Positions 28,801 to 43,300 of a stretch of 64,000 bases of DNA are shown here, piece after piece (the first letter of the stretch is position 1; each line of letters starts with the position of its first letter). The stretch is from Macrocystis pyrifera (taxonomy: Eukaryota; Sar; Phaeophyceae; Laminariales; Laminariaceae). The stretch spans positions 18,143,142 to 18,207,141 of the forward strand of contig JASSKH010000001.1 in the NCBI GenBank assembly GCA_031763025.1, written 5' to 3'. Under the pieces are notes generated by a model, which worked only from the letters and a program-made list of their open reading frames with translations, did no database searches and was not told where the DNA came from. The translations under genes were made by a program, and so were the position numbers.

Positions 28801-31800
28801 TCTTTAAGCCTTGATATATTACTTTTAGTGTAGGAGAGCGGTCAAAGAGGATAAACCGCGGTCTCCTCGCATATTTAACGGCCAGCGCCTCGTCATCGCC
28901 AACGGCTGACTGGTTGTTTCAGTGATCGACACATTGCTCAATTGGTTGATCGATCGATTGGTTGATTTACCATAATTGGTTGATTGGAAAATTGAACATT
29001 GACGTGCAGATGGATGGGCAGATGGATGGAGAACATGTTGGACTGATAAAAAAAAACGAAACAGCTATTGTATGGACGCATGGGTGACGGGACAGCAGTT
29101 TGCGGGAGCTTTCGATGCATTGATGGGTGACTTTCACGAATTTAGTTGACGCAAGACAACAACATTGGCTAACAACTGATGGGCGAACGGATGAGATGGA
29201 ATGATTGTCGATTGTCGGGTGGGCAGATGATAGATAGATCGATGAATGAGTGGTTGGATTAAGTGGATCATGAGGCGACAACTCAAGCTCACCCAGTCGG
29301 TCGTCTCCCATCTGAGAGTCTGCCGGTCTTACTTGTACAGGATTGTGTGCCTGCAAGCAAGCGTCAGCGTGGGGGCGAGAAGGCGAGCGTGCACGACGTG
29401 CAAAGGTAGCGAAGCAGGGGCGTATATACGTCAAGACAAGTATGCCATGTTCCTACTGCAATCAACCCACGATCATCCAAAATCTTGCAGAAAATAACAA
29501 AATCCCACAGCATCTAAAAGCGATGAAGCAGAAGCAGAAGCAGTAGCGGAGGAAGCAACGCCCCCTCCCCCTCCGCGGGAAGACAAGAACCGCCGACCTT
29601 CGCCCTCGCGGCTGTGAGTGACGTGTGTGATATTCCGTGCGCCACGTCGCCTCTGAACGCAACCATTGCATCAACCAATCATATTTGGCAACAAACTCGA
29701 TTCTACTTCCTTCCCTCCGTCACTCAACACCAGCCCTCAGTCCAATGCCAACAACTTAGTAGTCTAACTGCTAATGCTGAAACAACAAAGCTCTTAGCAT
29801 CCAACATCACTGATCTATAAATAATCAAAGCATTTTTTCATCCTTTATTCGTTGTATCGCACCACCTACCGGGCACGGAAACACCTCGATACAGCTGCAG
29901 CAGTATCGATCCTCTCCCGTCACAAAAAAACTCGAAAGAAAGCACCGGCCATCAGGATACTTAATACTTGCAGCAGGTAGTACTGGTTCTGGTAGTACAC
30001 GTATTCAAAACCGCTTCTCTTCACATCAAAAACCTCAGTATCAATAATCTTACGAAGCATCAACACACCAACGCCCTCGGTTCCTTATGACACTTATGAT
30101 ACCGTCAACTGTACCATAGGCTGTCCCACAGTAATACAAAGTATATTACCAGGTACCTATTAATAGTAAGCAGAACCCACGATATGCCCAAAAGCCATGT
30201 ATCACAATATTTAGTTATATGAATAATAAACACAATATTTAGTTATCATTACTTACATATACCTGATATATATTACATGTTCTCCCGCTATAAAGGAGAC
30301 CGCGGTTTGACCCCGTGACTGACCGACCCCCTTGAAAAACCGCCCCTTACACTATTGATAATCCAGTACAGCAAGGACACTATAGATAGACCTTCAGGGG
30401 CCCCAAAATATCGGCCTCCTACTCCAATCTGGTCCGCGAATATAATCACCGTTTGGGCGCTGTTATGTAATCAAACGGATCTTATATCCTCGGCCAGAGT
30501 GGTGCCTATTTTACCGTTGGTTTTCGTGAGACATGAGGCCTCTCCGCTCGGGCCACAACTTGCGTGAAAACGTGAAAACGTGCGTCAACCACTTTTCTAC
30601 CAACCATTCAGGCTTTAGAACCCAGCATGCAATTCATTCAGACTGCGAATATACGCAGCAGCAGCAGAGCTCACCTTACATCTCGAGAAAATGGTTGACA
30701 CGCACTGTGTACTGCTGTGTGTACTGAGACCGGGACAAGGGACTGACTTGACGCTAGCCAATTGTTGATTGGGTCCGATTGGCTTGGCGTTAGGGTTACA
30801 GCAGTATTATTAATAATTGGTCATGCTCGTCTCTCTCGTACACACTGACCCTCAACCATTGTATCGTACTAATAATAGGTGCCAGTCTCGTCAACCGTCA
30901 ACACAAGCGACCACCATCAACAGATGCCCACAACATGCTATTAAGAAAGTACCTTGCATCTACGTTTTCAACTGGTAAGCTGGGGCGCTACAACGTGCAG
31001 TTGCTAGGTACACTGGAGACTGACACCGCTGCGTTAGCTGTGGGCAGCGATTCCACCGTCAAATGCAATGGGGGAGGGGGGGAGGGAGGCTCAACAACGG
31101 CAAGCAAAACCGACAAGCAATAGCGGCAAACAACTGCGAGGAACCAAGGCAATGAGACATAAGACATGATACACAGCCCAAATGTTTGGCGAAGAGGGCA
31201 GAGCGGATACGGCTTCACAACGACAAAACGTTCCAATTTTTCGCTGCAACCAGTCAACTCTCTTATTCGCGTGTTGCACAGAAATAAAAAAAAAAACGAC
31301 TCCAAATTCAAAGCAAAACGTCCACAAACGGGAGCGCAGTCCTACGAAACCGGGTCAAATCAACCCCCAAGCTTCACGCTTCAAAAACCAAGTTCCGCGC
31401 TTCGCTTCCGCCCTCAACGTGCCTCCCCCAAAGCTACACGTTCAAGCTTCATACACACGCCGAAAAACGTTCGATGCTCCGTTCTGCTGCTTCAGCCTCT
31501 GCCTCCCATGACGCGTGTGCATATTTCGGAGGACCATAGTAAATAGGACCCACGATACACACAAAACCCTATATATTTTCCTATTTTTACTCACAATACG
31601 GGGTCCTATTTACTAGGGTCCCCCGTCGTTGCACTACATAGGAACACTTAATATTAAATAATAGTTGATCAGAACCCACGCCACGATCACCAAAACAACA
31701 AGTATCCCCCAATGTTTAGGGCCCACCTGAACGGGGAACACTAAATTTCGTTCCATCAGATGCAAATTGAATTAGGGAAAAAAAATCAAGTCAAATTGAA

Positions 31801-34264
31801 AGAGCCGAAAGTCCTCGATAAGATTGACCCTTAAATTAAATTAGAAAAAAAAATCAAGTCAAATTGAAAGAGCCGAAAGTCCCCGTTAAGATGGGCCCTT
31901 ACACACAACATTTGGTTCTGGTTCCAGTGGTTACCCCGACTCAAGACAGGTGCGGTGCACGCCGCAAGCGCCTCTCTTAACTATTACGGGGGTACATAGT
32001 TAATAGGACCTATGGTATACATTAAAACCTATATATTTACCTATTTTTACTAACAAAATTTGGTCCCGTTAACTATGGACCCCGTAATAGTCTTCTCTCT
32101 TTTCCACAGCGGGAAACACATTAGCTCTTTCGTGTAGGCGAGAGTTCAGTCGATTTGGCCTCTGCTAACGGTACTGCTCTCTTGTTGATATTGAGTGTTC
32201 CTCTCTTAGGCCGGGATATGTACCCACGGTACACTGTACTATGTCCCCCCGTTCCAGTCCGGGTCAGTGCTCGCGCGTGCGAGTTGCTGTTTGATGCACG
32301 TATGCGGGCGTGGTCGAAGAAGGCCAGTGCCTAGTGGCACACGAGGCAAACAACCTAAAAACACGGACTACTACTGTCCCGCCAAACTAAAGCCGTCTGT
32401 GCGAGAATATGCCCCCAAACAAAACCGGTGCACCGAGCCCGCGAGACTGCCTGCTGCAGGTCTCGCCTTATGAGTGCGCAAAACAAGCAAAACTGCGGAA
32501 TCAGGCGTACGAGGTGCAAGCACAGCCAGTGCATAAGTTAATCAGACATTGAGCAGTGCCGGTACAGGCTCTACGGTACTCTGGTTGGTAGCTGTGTTTA
32601 CTCATCGGCACTCTGCGCACCCAGTGTCCGTTCTTAATATTCCCCTTAATAATGGTTAAGAAACGCCCGATATAAGGCCACCAACTCCGAGACAGAGTTA
32701 AGTTCTGAACAGGAACCAACTGCTCAGAGCGCCTAGCGTAAGGTAGGCGCAATTCAACTAAGACGAGAGTCGACGAGGGAAGAAAATGCTGGACCCTTCC
32801 CGCCATAAAAAAATGCAAGCCACAAACCGTGGTGGGCGGGAGGGAGAAGAAAGAACATACCATGTGACTGCGGATCTGAGTTACTATTACGGGGGACCAT
32901 ACGTAGTAAGTAGGACCCAACGGTACACGCAAAAACCTATCTATTTGCTATTTTTACAACCAATATTTGGCCCTATTTACTATGGTCTCCCGTAATAATA
33001 ATTACGACTATGAACAGGAGGGAGAGAAAGCAAAGAGGGGGAAAAACAAACTAAAAAAAAGTACACTCGGTGCCCTGATTCCAAGAAATTACGATAAAAA
33101 TCAACCAACGCAGTGCCCCGCGTGCTTGATACTAGAAGAGCACGTTATGCGCACAACAGAATAGGCTACAATGAATACGAGTGTGTCCGGTACTCACGTT
33201 TGGAAGCTTGACCTTATTGTGGAATTTTGTCCACGGCTCGTTCGCCAGCTTCTCGTGTTTGATACGTCAGAAAAGCACATCCTGTAGCGGGCACAGGCGA
33301 CGTCGACGATCAACGGCCATGCCTTAGAAACACATGAAAAAAAAATCAATACACCAATGCCTGGGAGACAATGCACCTAAAATACGTACGAGGTGACTGG
33401 TACGAGGTGACTGGTACTGCTCACGACGAGCACGGACGTAAGGATAACAGAAATTTTAAACAGCCCCAAAAAACGGACATGACCAACAGATACGGGAAAC
33501 ACAAACAAGAACCAGGCGCAAGAAACAGCCACAACACAGCAAGGTACACGCGAGTAAACAAGAGGATTTTTACCGGACGAAACAAATAAATCACAAGAAA
33601 CAGCCAGCACACGACACGCTACGAGGCAAAGTAAAGTACCCGGTAAAACGGGAGGCGTTTAAGCAAAAACGCAAAAATACACCCGTAACAAACAGACACA
33701 AGAAACGGACATAGGACACGTACACAAGAAACAGACATGAGAAACAGCCACAGCACGAGACGACACGAAGCGAGCGAGAAAACAACATACATACGGGCGA
33801 TCACCGAAGAGGTTGCGGAGCCACGAACACAATCAGTGAGAGTACGTGCAGTCAGTGACCGTACTATACAGACAGTATACAGACAGCACAGGGGACCATA
33901 CTAATCAGGAGCACCATGATAGACACAAAAAACTACATATTCCAGTAATTCCAATATCAATAGGCATATTGGACTCTGGAACCACCTTGTATGTATTACT
34001 ATGTTCCGCCGTGAAGGTGTGCATCAGCATCAGCATCAGCATCAGCACCACTGCCAGTATCATCACCAATACCAATACTACTACCAGTAGACTACAAATA
34101 GTGGGGGTATGAGCTGGAGCACAGTTTGAGTTTAATGGGCATGAATGATGCCCGAGCCCGATCAGCGCAAGGTTTTCGCTCACTCCGATATGACAATGTC
34201 ACCATGCCACAGCAGTGCCACAGCAGTATCACAATGTTGCCATACGACATGTCGCCACGACGGT

Positions 34265-34301
<37 letters not shown>

Positions 34302-37300
34302 CGGGGGGGGGGGGGCGGGTCCGTGTGTCCTGTGCTGGTCCGGTAACAGAGAGAGACAACTGCCAACACAAAAACACGGAACACCAGCAAAACAGCTACA
34401 AACGCAGAAAGACAGAACGGTGGTTAAACATAAATGCTTCTGCTGTCCGCCCTTATGACATTCTTGGAATATTATCGCACCAGGCATATTCTGTTAAATA
34501 CTGCTGCAATGCCAAATCCTACCTGACGCCATCTCACGGCGGTGGTATCATAAATATACCGTAGTCAAATAGGTGCGGTTTGTGCTCTTGATATGTTTAG
34601 AACACCATCGTCAAGTACATAACAACTGCTATTGATAAAAAGGGGTACTAAGAAATGCTACCTATGATACGCCACATCACAGCAAGCTGCTCCTGCTGTC
34701 TGTAGTCTTGCCATTTTTGGTACATCATCGCACGAACGAAAATTAAGCGCTCTTAAAAAAACGTGCCTGGGGCGACGTTACAAGAGCAAAAGCAACCGTC
34801 CCCACCAGGCGCTTGTACTATTAATATCACCAGTGCCAGACATGACAGGCTACCTGGTATGGAGTGTACGCCCATGAACAAGAACCAGCCCACGGTAACA
34901 GCAGTAACCAGAACATGAGGCTCATTTGTTTACTGACGCTATCACGAAAAAACGTACCGAGAAAATGTGCTCAGTCGCAAGCCCTACACCAAATATTATA
35001 CAACAGCTCAATGATGAACAAGGATGGTGTCATGATACGACTGTAAGGCTTGCTCATTTTACTCCGCATGTTTCTTGTTGGCGAGCTCATGCTGTAACCT
35101 ATTACGGGGGACCATTATTAATAGGACGTACGGTACACACAAAAACCTATATTTTTCCCTATTTTTACCAACAATATCTGGTCCTGTTTACTATGGTCCC
35201 CCGTATTAGTATATATATACCGGGCACTGCATACGAGTACACGTGCCAACAACACGAGCAAACATAATTAGACGGGCTTCAGATTCTGTATTATTTCTAT
35301 ACGGAACGTTTATCCTGCGTGAGGCCATACAAATTTCCGCAGTACGCCCACCACTAATTAATAGTGATAGTAGGACACACAGCTTGCAAAGACGAGTCTC
35401 AACGAAGTCCTCGATCTCCCAGCCCTGTATGTGTTTTTCATTCATCTACACAGTCAAACTCAAAACACATCGTAAGAATACACGTACTCGTACCGCGGCT
35501 GCATATACACCTGATTGGGTGAGAAAGGTGCCATCAATATCATTCCAAGTCAGCAGCACTTTACACGTCCCGCGTTCCGTGTTTTCGCTATTAGTAGTAC
35601 AGTGGTCACGTGTGAGATTGAGCTGCTCCCGCTTTAAGTCGTACCTGGTACGTTTTGGTACGGCAGGTAGTTTTATGGGTATGGAACTGGGCCAGATACA
35701 GTTGCCGAGGATGATAGTGATCAGAACCGAAAAAATTGTGGACACACCGGGAGATACATGATTTTTTCGTCTATCATGGGTTCTGATTGCTGTGGTATAG
35801 GCTATATCTGGTACGGCGTAGCACCGAAAGGTGTAAGAGCGTTGAGTTTGCACAGGAGTGCGCTCGTTTTTTAGCGGTGCTTGATAGTTTTCTTTTTCAA
35901 GAACGGAAAGCGTGATAAAATCGAATATTGTATTGTCGGGAAGGCCCTCATCTCGACCAGGTCTTTCCCAAAAACACTAAGTTCGGTACGGGGGACCTTG
36001 AGGTTCTCTCTCGACCAGGTCTTTCCGAAAACACCTCCCTCGTTCGGTATCGGCAACCTTAACCTTCCCTTAGTTCTGGAAGACATCGAGCGCTGAAAAA
36101 CGATCACACTACCCCTGTGCTACTAACGCAACGCTCTTGAGGGAGCAACAGCCTACGGCTAGGGCTACGGCCGCTCGAGTATACTATTAATATTAATAAT
36201 ATACTATCTCGATCCCATGCAATGAAACAATATCGTGGGTATGGCAAGAAGAGAGCGGTATCATGTGTACTATATACCTGAACCACACACCTCTTCGTAG
36301 GTAAAGCTTTCACCTCGCTGTATCTCTCTCTATCCCAGGCAATGCGGCAATACCATCGGTGTCGTATTTGGCGCTATTCTAATGCTGCCTTGCTGCACCG
36401 GGGTACAATACTATTAATACCGCGAGTATACGGTGTCACAATGGTATTTGGGGCGGCTATTACTAATAACAGTGACACGTAATGATGTTCCGGTACACGA
36501 TCCGTTACACCCAGGTAGGTTACCCGATTAGGGGACTACGGTACATACCCTACCAAGCACACCTTAGTGTTACTCACCTGTAACGTGGGGGGGGGGGTGC
36601 TATTACAGGGGTCCATAGTTAACGGGACCAAATTTTGGTAGTAAAAATAGGCAAGTATATAGATTTTTATGTACACCATAGGTCCTGTTAACTATGGACC
36701 CCTGTAATAATCAGAACCGACGGTGGGCCCAAAAACAACATATCCTCGAATCTTACCAAGCACGTTTGGCTCTGAATACAATGCTCCCCCGAATATCAGC
36801 AGTAGTGGCCGAGTCATCACGTCCCAATACCCCCGTATTCGTCATTAAACACCCCGTGTCGGTCAGCTAACAAGTCGAGTTTTTAGTCGATATGAGCCAG
36901 TCACATATATACCGGATACACCGGATACGCCACTCAGGCCGGGAATGTAATCGCCACTTGGACTCTGATAAGAACACTCTCATAACAACATCAAGCGAAG
37001 CTTGTATTCCTCGCCAGAGTGGTCGAAACCAAGAACACGACAAGTGCCGTCATGGCGACCCTCGGTATTGGTATATCAAAAACCGTCGGTAATCGTGAAA
37101 TTGTCCTACGTATGTATCATAGCACGCGTGTCTACGCCGACGCATCGTAGAACCTACAGTATACGGGCCAAGACCCTATGACGGGGGACCACAGTAAATA
37201 GGACCTACCGTACACACAAAAAAAACTATATATTTACCAAATTTTACTACCAATATTTGGTCCCATTTACCATGGTCCCCCGATATAACAGACAGGAAAC

Positions 37301-40300
37301 GTTACTGCCATAGTGCCATACTGGCATAGCCCATAAGTCTCAGCACTACAGCAATGCAAGTGTTGCGCTCGTGTTATTATACCTGGTATATATTTTCCAG
37401 CATTTCTTGTGCCTGCTGGTATAAAAAAGTCTATAACAGACGCGAAATTCTCTCAACCCTCCTATCAATAGGACTGCATTTCCCGTTCGGGGGATAAACT
37501 ACTTGAATTTTAGAGTGGTTCGTCCATAAAAAGGGACTGCAGTCCAACAAGCATTGAACAGTCTGGACGCAACATTGAGCATCCCTTGACCCAGCAGCCG
37601 GGCTGCCGGCCCAGCAGCCCGGCCCATTCTGTGTGTGGCCGACAGCCAATATATAGTAGTGTCCGACCATTTCTACCGCTCAACTCCAGAAATACAAAAA
37701 AATGCAAGAGAAGCAGCAGCAGCAGTAGTGTATAACTAGTATATGCGAATCTGCCAACAGCAGTTGCATCAAGGCAATCGAAAAATATACCCCGAGGTCG
37801 TAAGGTACAGCAGAGTATCACATGATGCGGCAGTCGTCACTAAAACTATACACTGCTGTACCCATACTCCTATGAAATACACTTGTACATACATGGGATA
37901 AAGTATACCAGCGCCACGTACAAAACAAAGTACACCTGTGGACATTATTAATAGTGAAAAAAAAAACCCAGTATATGGCACGGCGTACAAAGCAAAAGTT
38001 GCTGCCACTGAACAGAATGTTAAAAGGCGCGCCTTGCCCGTTAAGCATGTGGCCAATCATCTCCATCATTTTTGTGGCCTACCCACCAATCAACCAATCA
38101 ACCAATCAACCAATCAATCAATCAATCGATCAATCAATCAATCAATCAATCATGTGGTCCATCATCCATCAATCGATGACGATGCGGTCAGTCATTCATA
38201 CGGTCAATCAAAAGTCAAAACAACACGATGCGGTCAATTAGAAATGAGGCCAATCATTTCTATTTTCCTTAACCTCTTTGGTACCGCAGTCCCGATTAGG
38301 GCACAAACCCGTCTAATTCCAAGTGATTTGTCCCCAAAACGGGACTGCGGTACTAAAAGGGTTCAAAGAGGCCTTCGGATTCCGGATGGCTGCGAGTATT
38401 CGCACGTACCGCCAATACCGTAAACAACGCTACTGCTGTACGAATATATGGCTCGAACCAACAGAATACTTTCAACATATCAACATCCCATGCACTGGGT
38501 ACTGTATTATAACATCTTGCCGGGTAAATCCTGCAATCACATCTCATTGGTATATCGTTTAGCAACATTTTACTGGGTACTGCTGTATTCTAACATTTAC
38601 CGCGTAGTATCTACTGTTTAGAACGGGTTACAGGGTTGTACTTGGCATCAATGCGAATACAAACACGAGCACTACCCGATTGTTCGCCGATGCAGCACTA
38701 CACTGCAACCAGGTGCCGAGTGCAAGCGATAGGAACGTTGGTCTAGCCGCTACATACACTACCAGGTGCTACAAAGCAGCAGGCAGGCTGCAGTTGAGTT
38801 GACCAACAACCGGTGGAACACAAGAGCAGGCCTACTACTACTTTTTTTTTTGTAGACCTGCTGCAGCTGTGCACATACTTCGTACGCTGTATACTTCGGA
38901 GTATCTTACCCGGTAAATTTTCTATCGTACCGTCCGAAAGATAACATGCCCCTCGGAACGTAATTTCCAAACCGCTATTCTAGACGACGGGGAGAAGAGA
39001 GGAAACACCGAGCGATGCGTCCACATGAAGAGACCTCGACAAGATATTCTAAAAGACGCTATTTTTGGATGCGGGTGACCCCCTTGCCTTGTTTCGGAGA
39101 GCAATCGGCTCGGGCTTTCATCTTAGTATGTGTGTTGACCTGTGCGTGACGTACACTCGTGCAAGGATAAGGTATACGAAGACTACAGACACTAATAATA
39201 CAGTAGATCGACTACAGCACCTGGAATAGTACAAGGTACCATTTTTTGTTTTTTTAGTTCAACGATTTTACTTCCCAGCCGAACTCGTAAGAGGCCTTAC
39301 TTTACCCTCAATGGCCGATGACCTGGGCAAGGCCTGAAGACAAAATGTCTTCCACCGTTTTGAGTAAGGCGGAAGGACAGATGTCTTCCCCCCTCCCCCC
39401 CCCCCCCCGTGCTTGCCGTTATTTTCATCTCGCTTATTACATTTCCAGCATCCCCCCTGCTCCTTGGTTTTCACCGAAATTCGCTAACTTGTGCTCTCCT
39501 CGCGCTTTTAGCGACATACCAGGTAGAGAAAGAGAAAAGACACACACAGGCATACCAAGAAACATACAGGATTTGAGACCGCCAAGATTCGAACCGCGGC
39601 TCCCACACCGAGAGCGGTCGGTGACTTTGGTAACTTGTTGAACTACAGTAGACGCCACCTGCTATGATATGCTATGATCAGATACACCAGGTATACAGCG
39701 ATCGCGGAATGACACCAACCTTGCAAAAATGAGTGCCGAGGAAAAATTCAATCACATCACATCTCTGTTTTTTTGTACGTAGATGTTTAAGTACTGGTAA
39801 TGCGTTTGCCATCTTCAGCAGCAGTGCCCAGCATGAGCTTCATCATTGATCACTCATGAATATTTCCCCCGACAAAACCAAGGTAAATTGTGTACGAGCA
39901 AAAAGTCAGTGTCAAAAATTATCAAAACCGGGCTAAACACTACGAGCGACTACTGTGGATAAGCATTGATACTTACAACTCCACTTACACTCGATACATC
40001 ATGTTTGAACCAATACCCCAATACTCATGGCCCCTGGCATGGAACTACAGGTACTATCATGCGTGCCAGGTACCTGGTACAACATATACCAGGTATAAAT
40101 ATATATATACACAATATACACCAAATAACCTATCATACAATGACAAATACTCCGAGTGTCAACGACATGAAAGTATGAAGATATGGATATTATTAATAGC
40201 GTCTGTCAAAAGCCGTCCAGAGTTGTAAATCGCTGCTGGACGGAGTAGGCGTCGTATTCGTTAGCGGGCACTGGATCTGCACCTGGCATTTTAGTAAAAA

Positions 40301-43300
40301 AAAAAAGCTCCGCATGTGCAAACTGCGGCAACAGGATGTTCGTTGGGCTTGCGGGCGCGACATAATGCGAGAACAACAACACGACAATGACAACACTACT
40401 CACTCCTACAGCACTTGCGTACGGCATATAGCTACACCACACGCTCCTCCCGACCCCAGCAGACACAGCCAGTGGTACAGCACTAGTATGTTCACCTCTT
40501 CGAGAAAGAGAAACAACAGGAGTGTCTTGAACGCGTGGGGGTTGCGGTATCCGCCGTACGAAGCAGCAAGGGGTTCTATTATTGTTAATTTATTAACAGT
40601 ACAGTAGTAAACTGCAGGGGGCGTATCAGGAGCCAATATGTACTTATAAACACACGGCGCGTGTTCTGATCGTGGTGCTTGTATCATGTATCATACTGCC
40701 TCGAGCTTTCCCCTGAGGTTGATAATACCGCACCTCACCTTCAATAGGTCGCGATACTACTGGTGTAATCAAGTAACAGCGTAATAGGGGTAATGGATAC
40801 TGGAGGCTATACAATTTCAACTATCACCTCCTATACACCGGGGGGGAGAAGGGACGACATCTGTGACCACGGCTTGTGCAGAAGATCGTCGAGGGTAAAA
40901 CCTCCTACGAGTTGGGCTGGAAAGTAAAAGCGATGACAAAAAAAAAAAAAAAAAAAAAAAATACACGTCGGATATGACGAGAGCACTTTTACTCGTATCG
41001 CAAGACCAAGTGTCGCCGTAATTGAAAGCATAACGACCGGAGAAAATGCTGCGTATCGCACCAGATAGAAAGGTACTTGTTACCTGGTATATTCAGGTAC
41101 ATACTACGATGAGAGTGACACTTGAAACATTTTTTAGGCAATTTTCGGTGTTCTTGCGTTTTTTTTTCCAATGACTTCGTACTTGACTCTAACGAATAGA
41201 GCTTAATCGAATAGTACTACATTCCATACTGGTTGCTGTGGTTTCGAGTTCAGGCAACATCAAGGACACGATTAGCATGGTAAGCAGTTCTACGCTGTGC
41301 AGTATTGGGTAAACCAAAGCTACCTGGCTACCCACGGGTATAATATCTCGGTCCCATGATATGAAATATTATTGTGGGCACACAAAACACTCGGGGAGGG
41401 GGGGGGGGGGGGGGGTACTCATTGTCATGCATGGCCGTAGTCATATATCCATATCGCATCCCTACAATGCCGTGACGGAGCACGTCGGGTTTTTACCGAC
41501 CAGACAAACATTGTGTGCGCCAAGCCCAAAGCGCTGTAAGGTGTTCGGCGAGTCAAATGAAGGGTGAGCTGGATCCTATCAAGAACCGCTTGTGAGGCGG
41601 ACTTGCGCATGGTTGACATCTTCAACGAGCTGATTAAATTTCCGGTGTGGCCACGGCCACTTCCAGAGACAGCAATGGGGGTAATATGTAACTGACTCGT
41701 GGGTGCCTCACCATAAACACTACGAGTACGTGATGCGATCATTCCCTTCGTGTGGAGTAAAGGTTCTCTAACCCGCACAAATGATGCAACTCGATCGGCA
41801 GCTGTGACCGAGCGTCGAAAAAAATAAAATAAAAACGGTACCCAGGTTGTCTACTTTAGCTGACGTAGTGAGCGGCATGTTTTACAGTGTCGTTGCCAAC
41901 CGACGCCAACCCAGCGGAGGGGGGGCATACATATTTACGGGGAACCATAGTAAATAGGTCCTACCGTACACACAAAAACCTGTATGTTTCGCTATTTTTA
42001 CCAACACTATTCGGTCCTACTTACTATGGTCTCCCGTAATATTAATAGTACAGTCAGCGGTATACCACTAGAACAAAGCAGTATTCATAGTGGTCCCTCT
42101 AAAGTGCCGGTATGGTATGCACCAGCCAAACTATACTGGCACTATAGCTATAGCGGCAACCGGCACTAATCCCTCCGCACACTGGTTAATCCCATTTGTG
42201 CCATGCGGTTTCACCAGCACTATGGCGCGCAGGCGGCACCACTCAACTGGCAAGATAAGAGGGACTACTGCCGTATACCTATGGTGCCCGACTGCCCCAG
42301 TATCATCATCTCGATCCCAGCGCATGTCGTAGGTATAGTATTGGGGGGCGTCAAATTTCCAGGTTTGTGATACAAGGGGGGCTCGTAGACACCCGGGACG
42401 GCTGCCATGAAGCCCAAAATGTTCAAGAGATGTGGCGAACGATGGAGGGCAGATCTTTAGCGCTTAGAGGGAAATGAACTGAATTGGAAGTTTAAAGGAA
42501 GGCGTGATGATAATTAGTACCAGGTAGGCCGCATAGTAATTGAGCATACCGTACAAAACCGCAACGCCATACGAGATTGGCACGCTCTAGAAAAACATGC
42601 CAGGTGTACCTCACACGGAGCAGATATAGTAAGCTCAACGCGGAAGGAACCTTGAGGAAGAAGGGAGCAAAAGCACACAGGTGCATGGGTACGCGATCGC
42701 TTACTCTCCTAGCTGCACGCCCAGAACAACGCACATACCGAGCAAATGCGGATCAAGTGAAAAAATGACACTCAAAAAGCAGCCACCCTGTGCCGTGGTG
42801 TTGTGGCCGCAGATATTTCATCTCTCTAGGATGAACAATCGGCAGGGATGCTGGGTGTGCTGGGTGTTGACAGCAAAAAGAACGGTTTAATGTGAACAAC
42901 ACGCATGCTTCGAGCTCTTTCCTTTGAGACAGCCACGGCACACAGCAGCAGCCACCGCGATTCAAGATATTTCCTATCCACGGACCGTGCTCCTGTGTGT
43001 GTTCTTCTCCTCTTGCCATCCAAAACAATATTAAGAGCGGTGCAAAAGACAACTGGTTTCGATTTGGGGATACCGTAGAGGCCGCGCAGGACGATGCAAA
43101 CCCGCACCTTCACTGAACTGCAGCCGCGCTTTCCTTTGCGACACATCTACACTAGCAGCAGTACCAATATCAGCCTTCCAAATATCAAATAGAGTGCTCT
43201 CGAGAATGAGGGTGGTTGCTGTGTCTGACGCGTATCTTTGGGCAAAGGTATGATAAGATGTGCAGGCGTTTTTTGTTATTTTCCCACAGGCGACAGTCCG

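Larger units (their letters stand above)
26868..29292 (-). other. Intron between RRM1 and RRM2
   Basis: 2425-bp phase-1 intron, gtgagc...ggtag. It contains TIR element C copy 2 (28013-28452) and tandem array C (28505-28875), plus TGTCCTAA repeats at 27270-27310. Confidence 0.7.
29351..33197 (-). other. Intron near the end of RRM1
   Basis: 3847-bp phase-0 intron, gtgagt...ttgcag. It holds MITE copies 4-6 (31522, 31982, 32885), a fragment of the 70-bp family (30295) and an AAATTGAAAGAGCCGAAAGT direct repeat (31785-31900). Confidence 0.7.

Noticed and set aside
34145-34564. Open frame with a poly-Gly run
   Set aside because: Created by the G35 homopolymer.
40206-40300. Minus-strand [24 protein letters not shown] after a T-rich acceptor
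   Set aside because: Coding-like and with a good acce-ptor tract, but it ends in a stop with no donor in the right phase to reach the next RRM1 exon.
40740-40800. A 61-nt minus-strand segment with phase 0 to 1 and donor gtgagg
   Set aside because: Only 20 codons and no resemblance to RRM helix 1 or strand 2.
43074-43107. [12 protein letters not shown] between AAG| and |gtatcc, as RRM1 strand 2
   Set aside because: Strand-like and phase 0 to 1, but splice sites are weak and Lys/Arg before Gly is missing.
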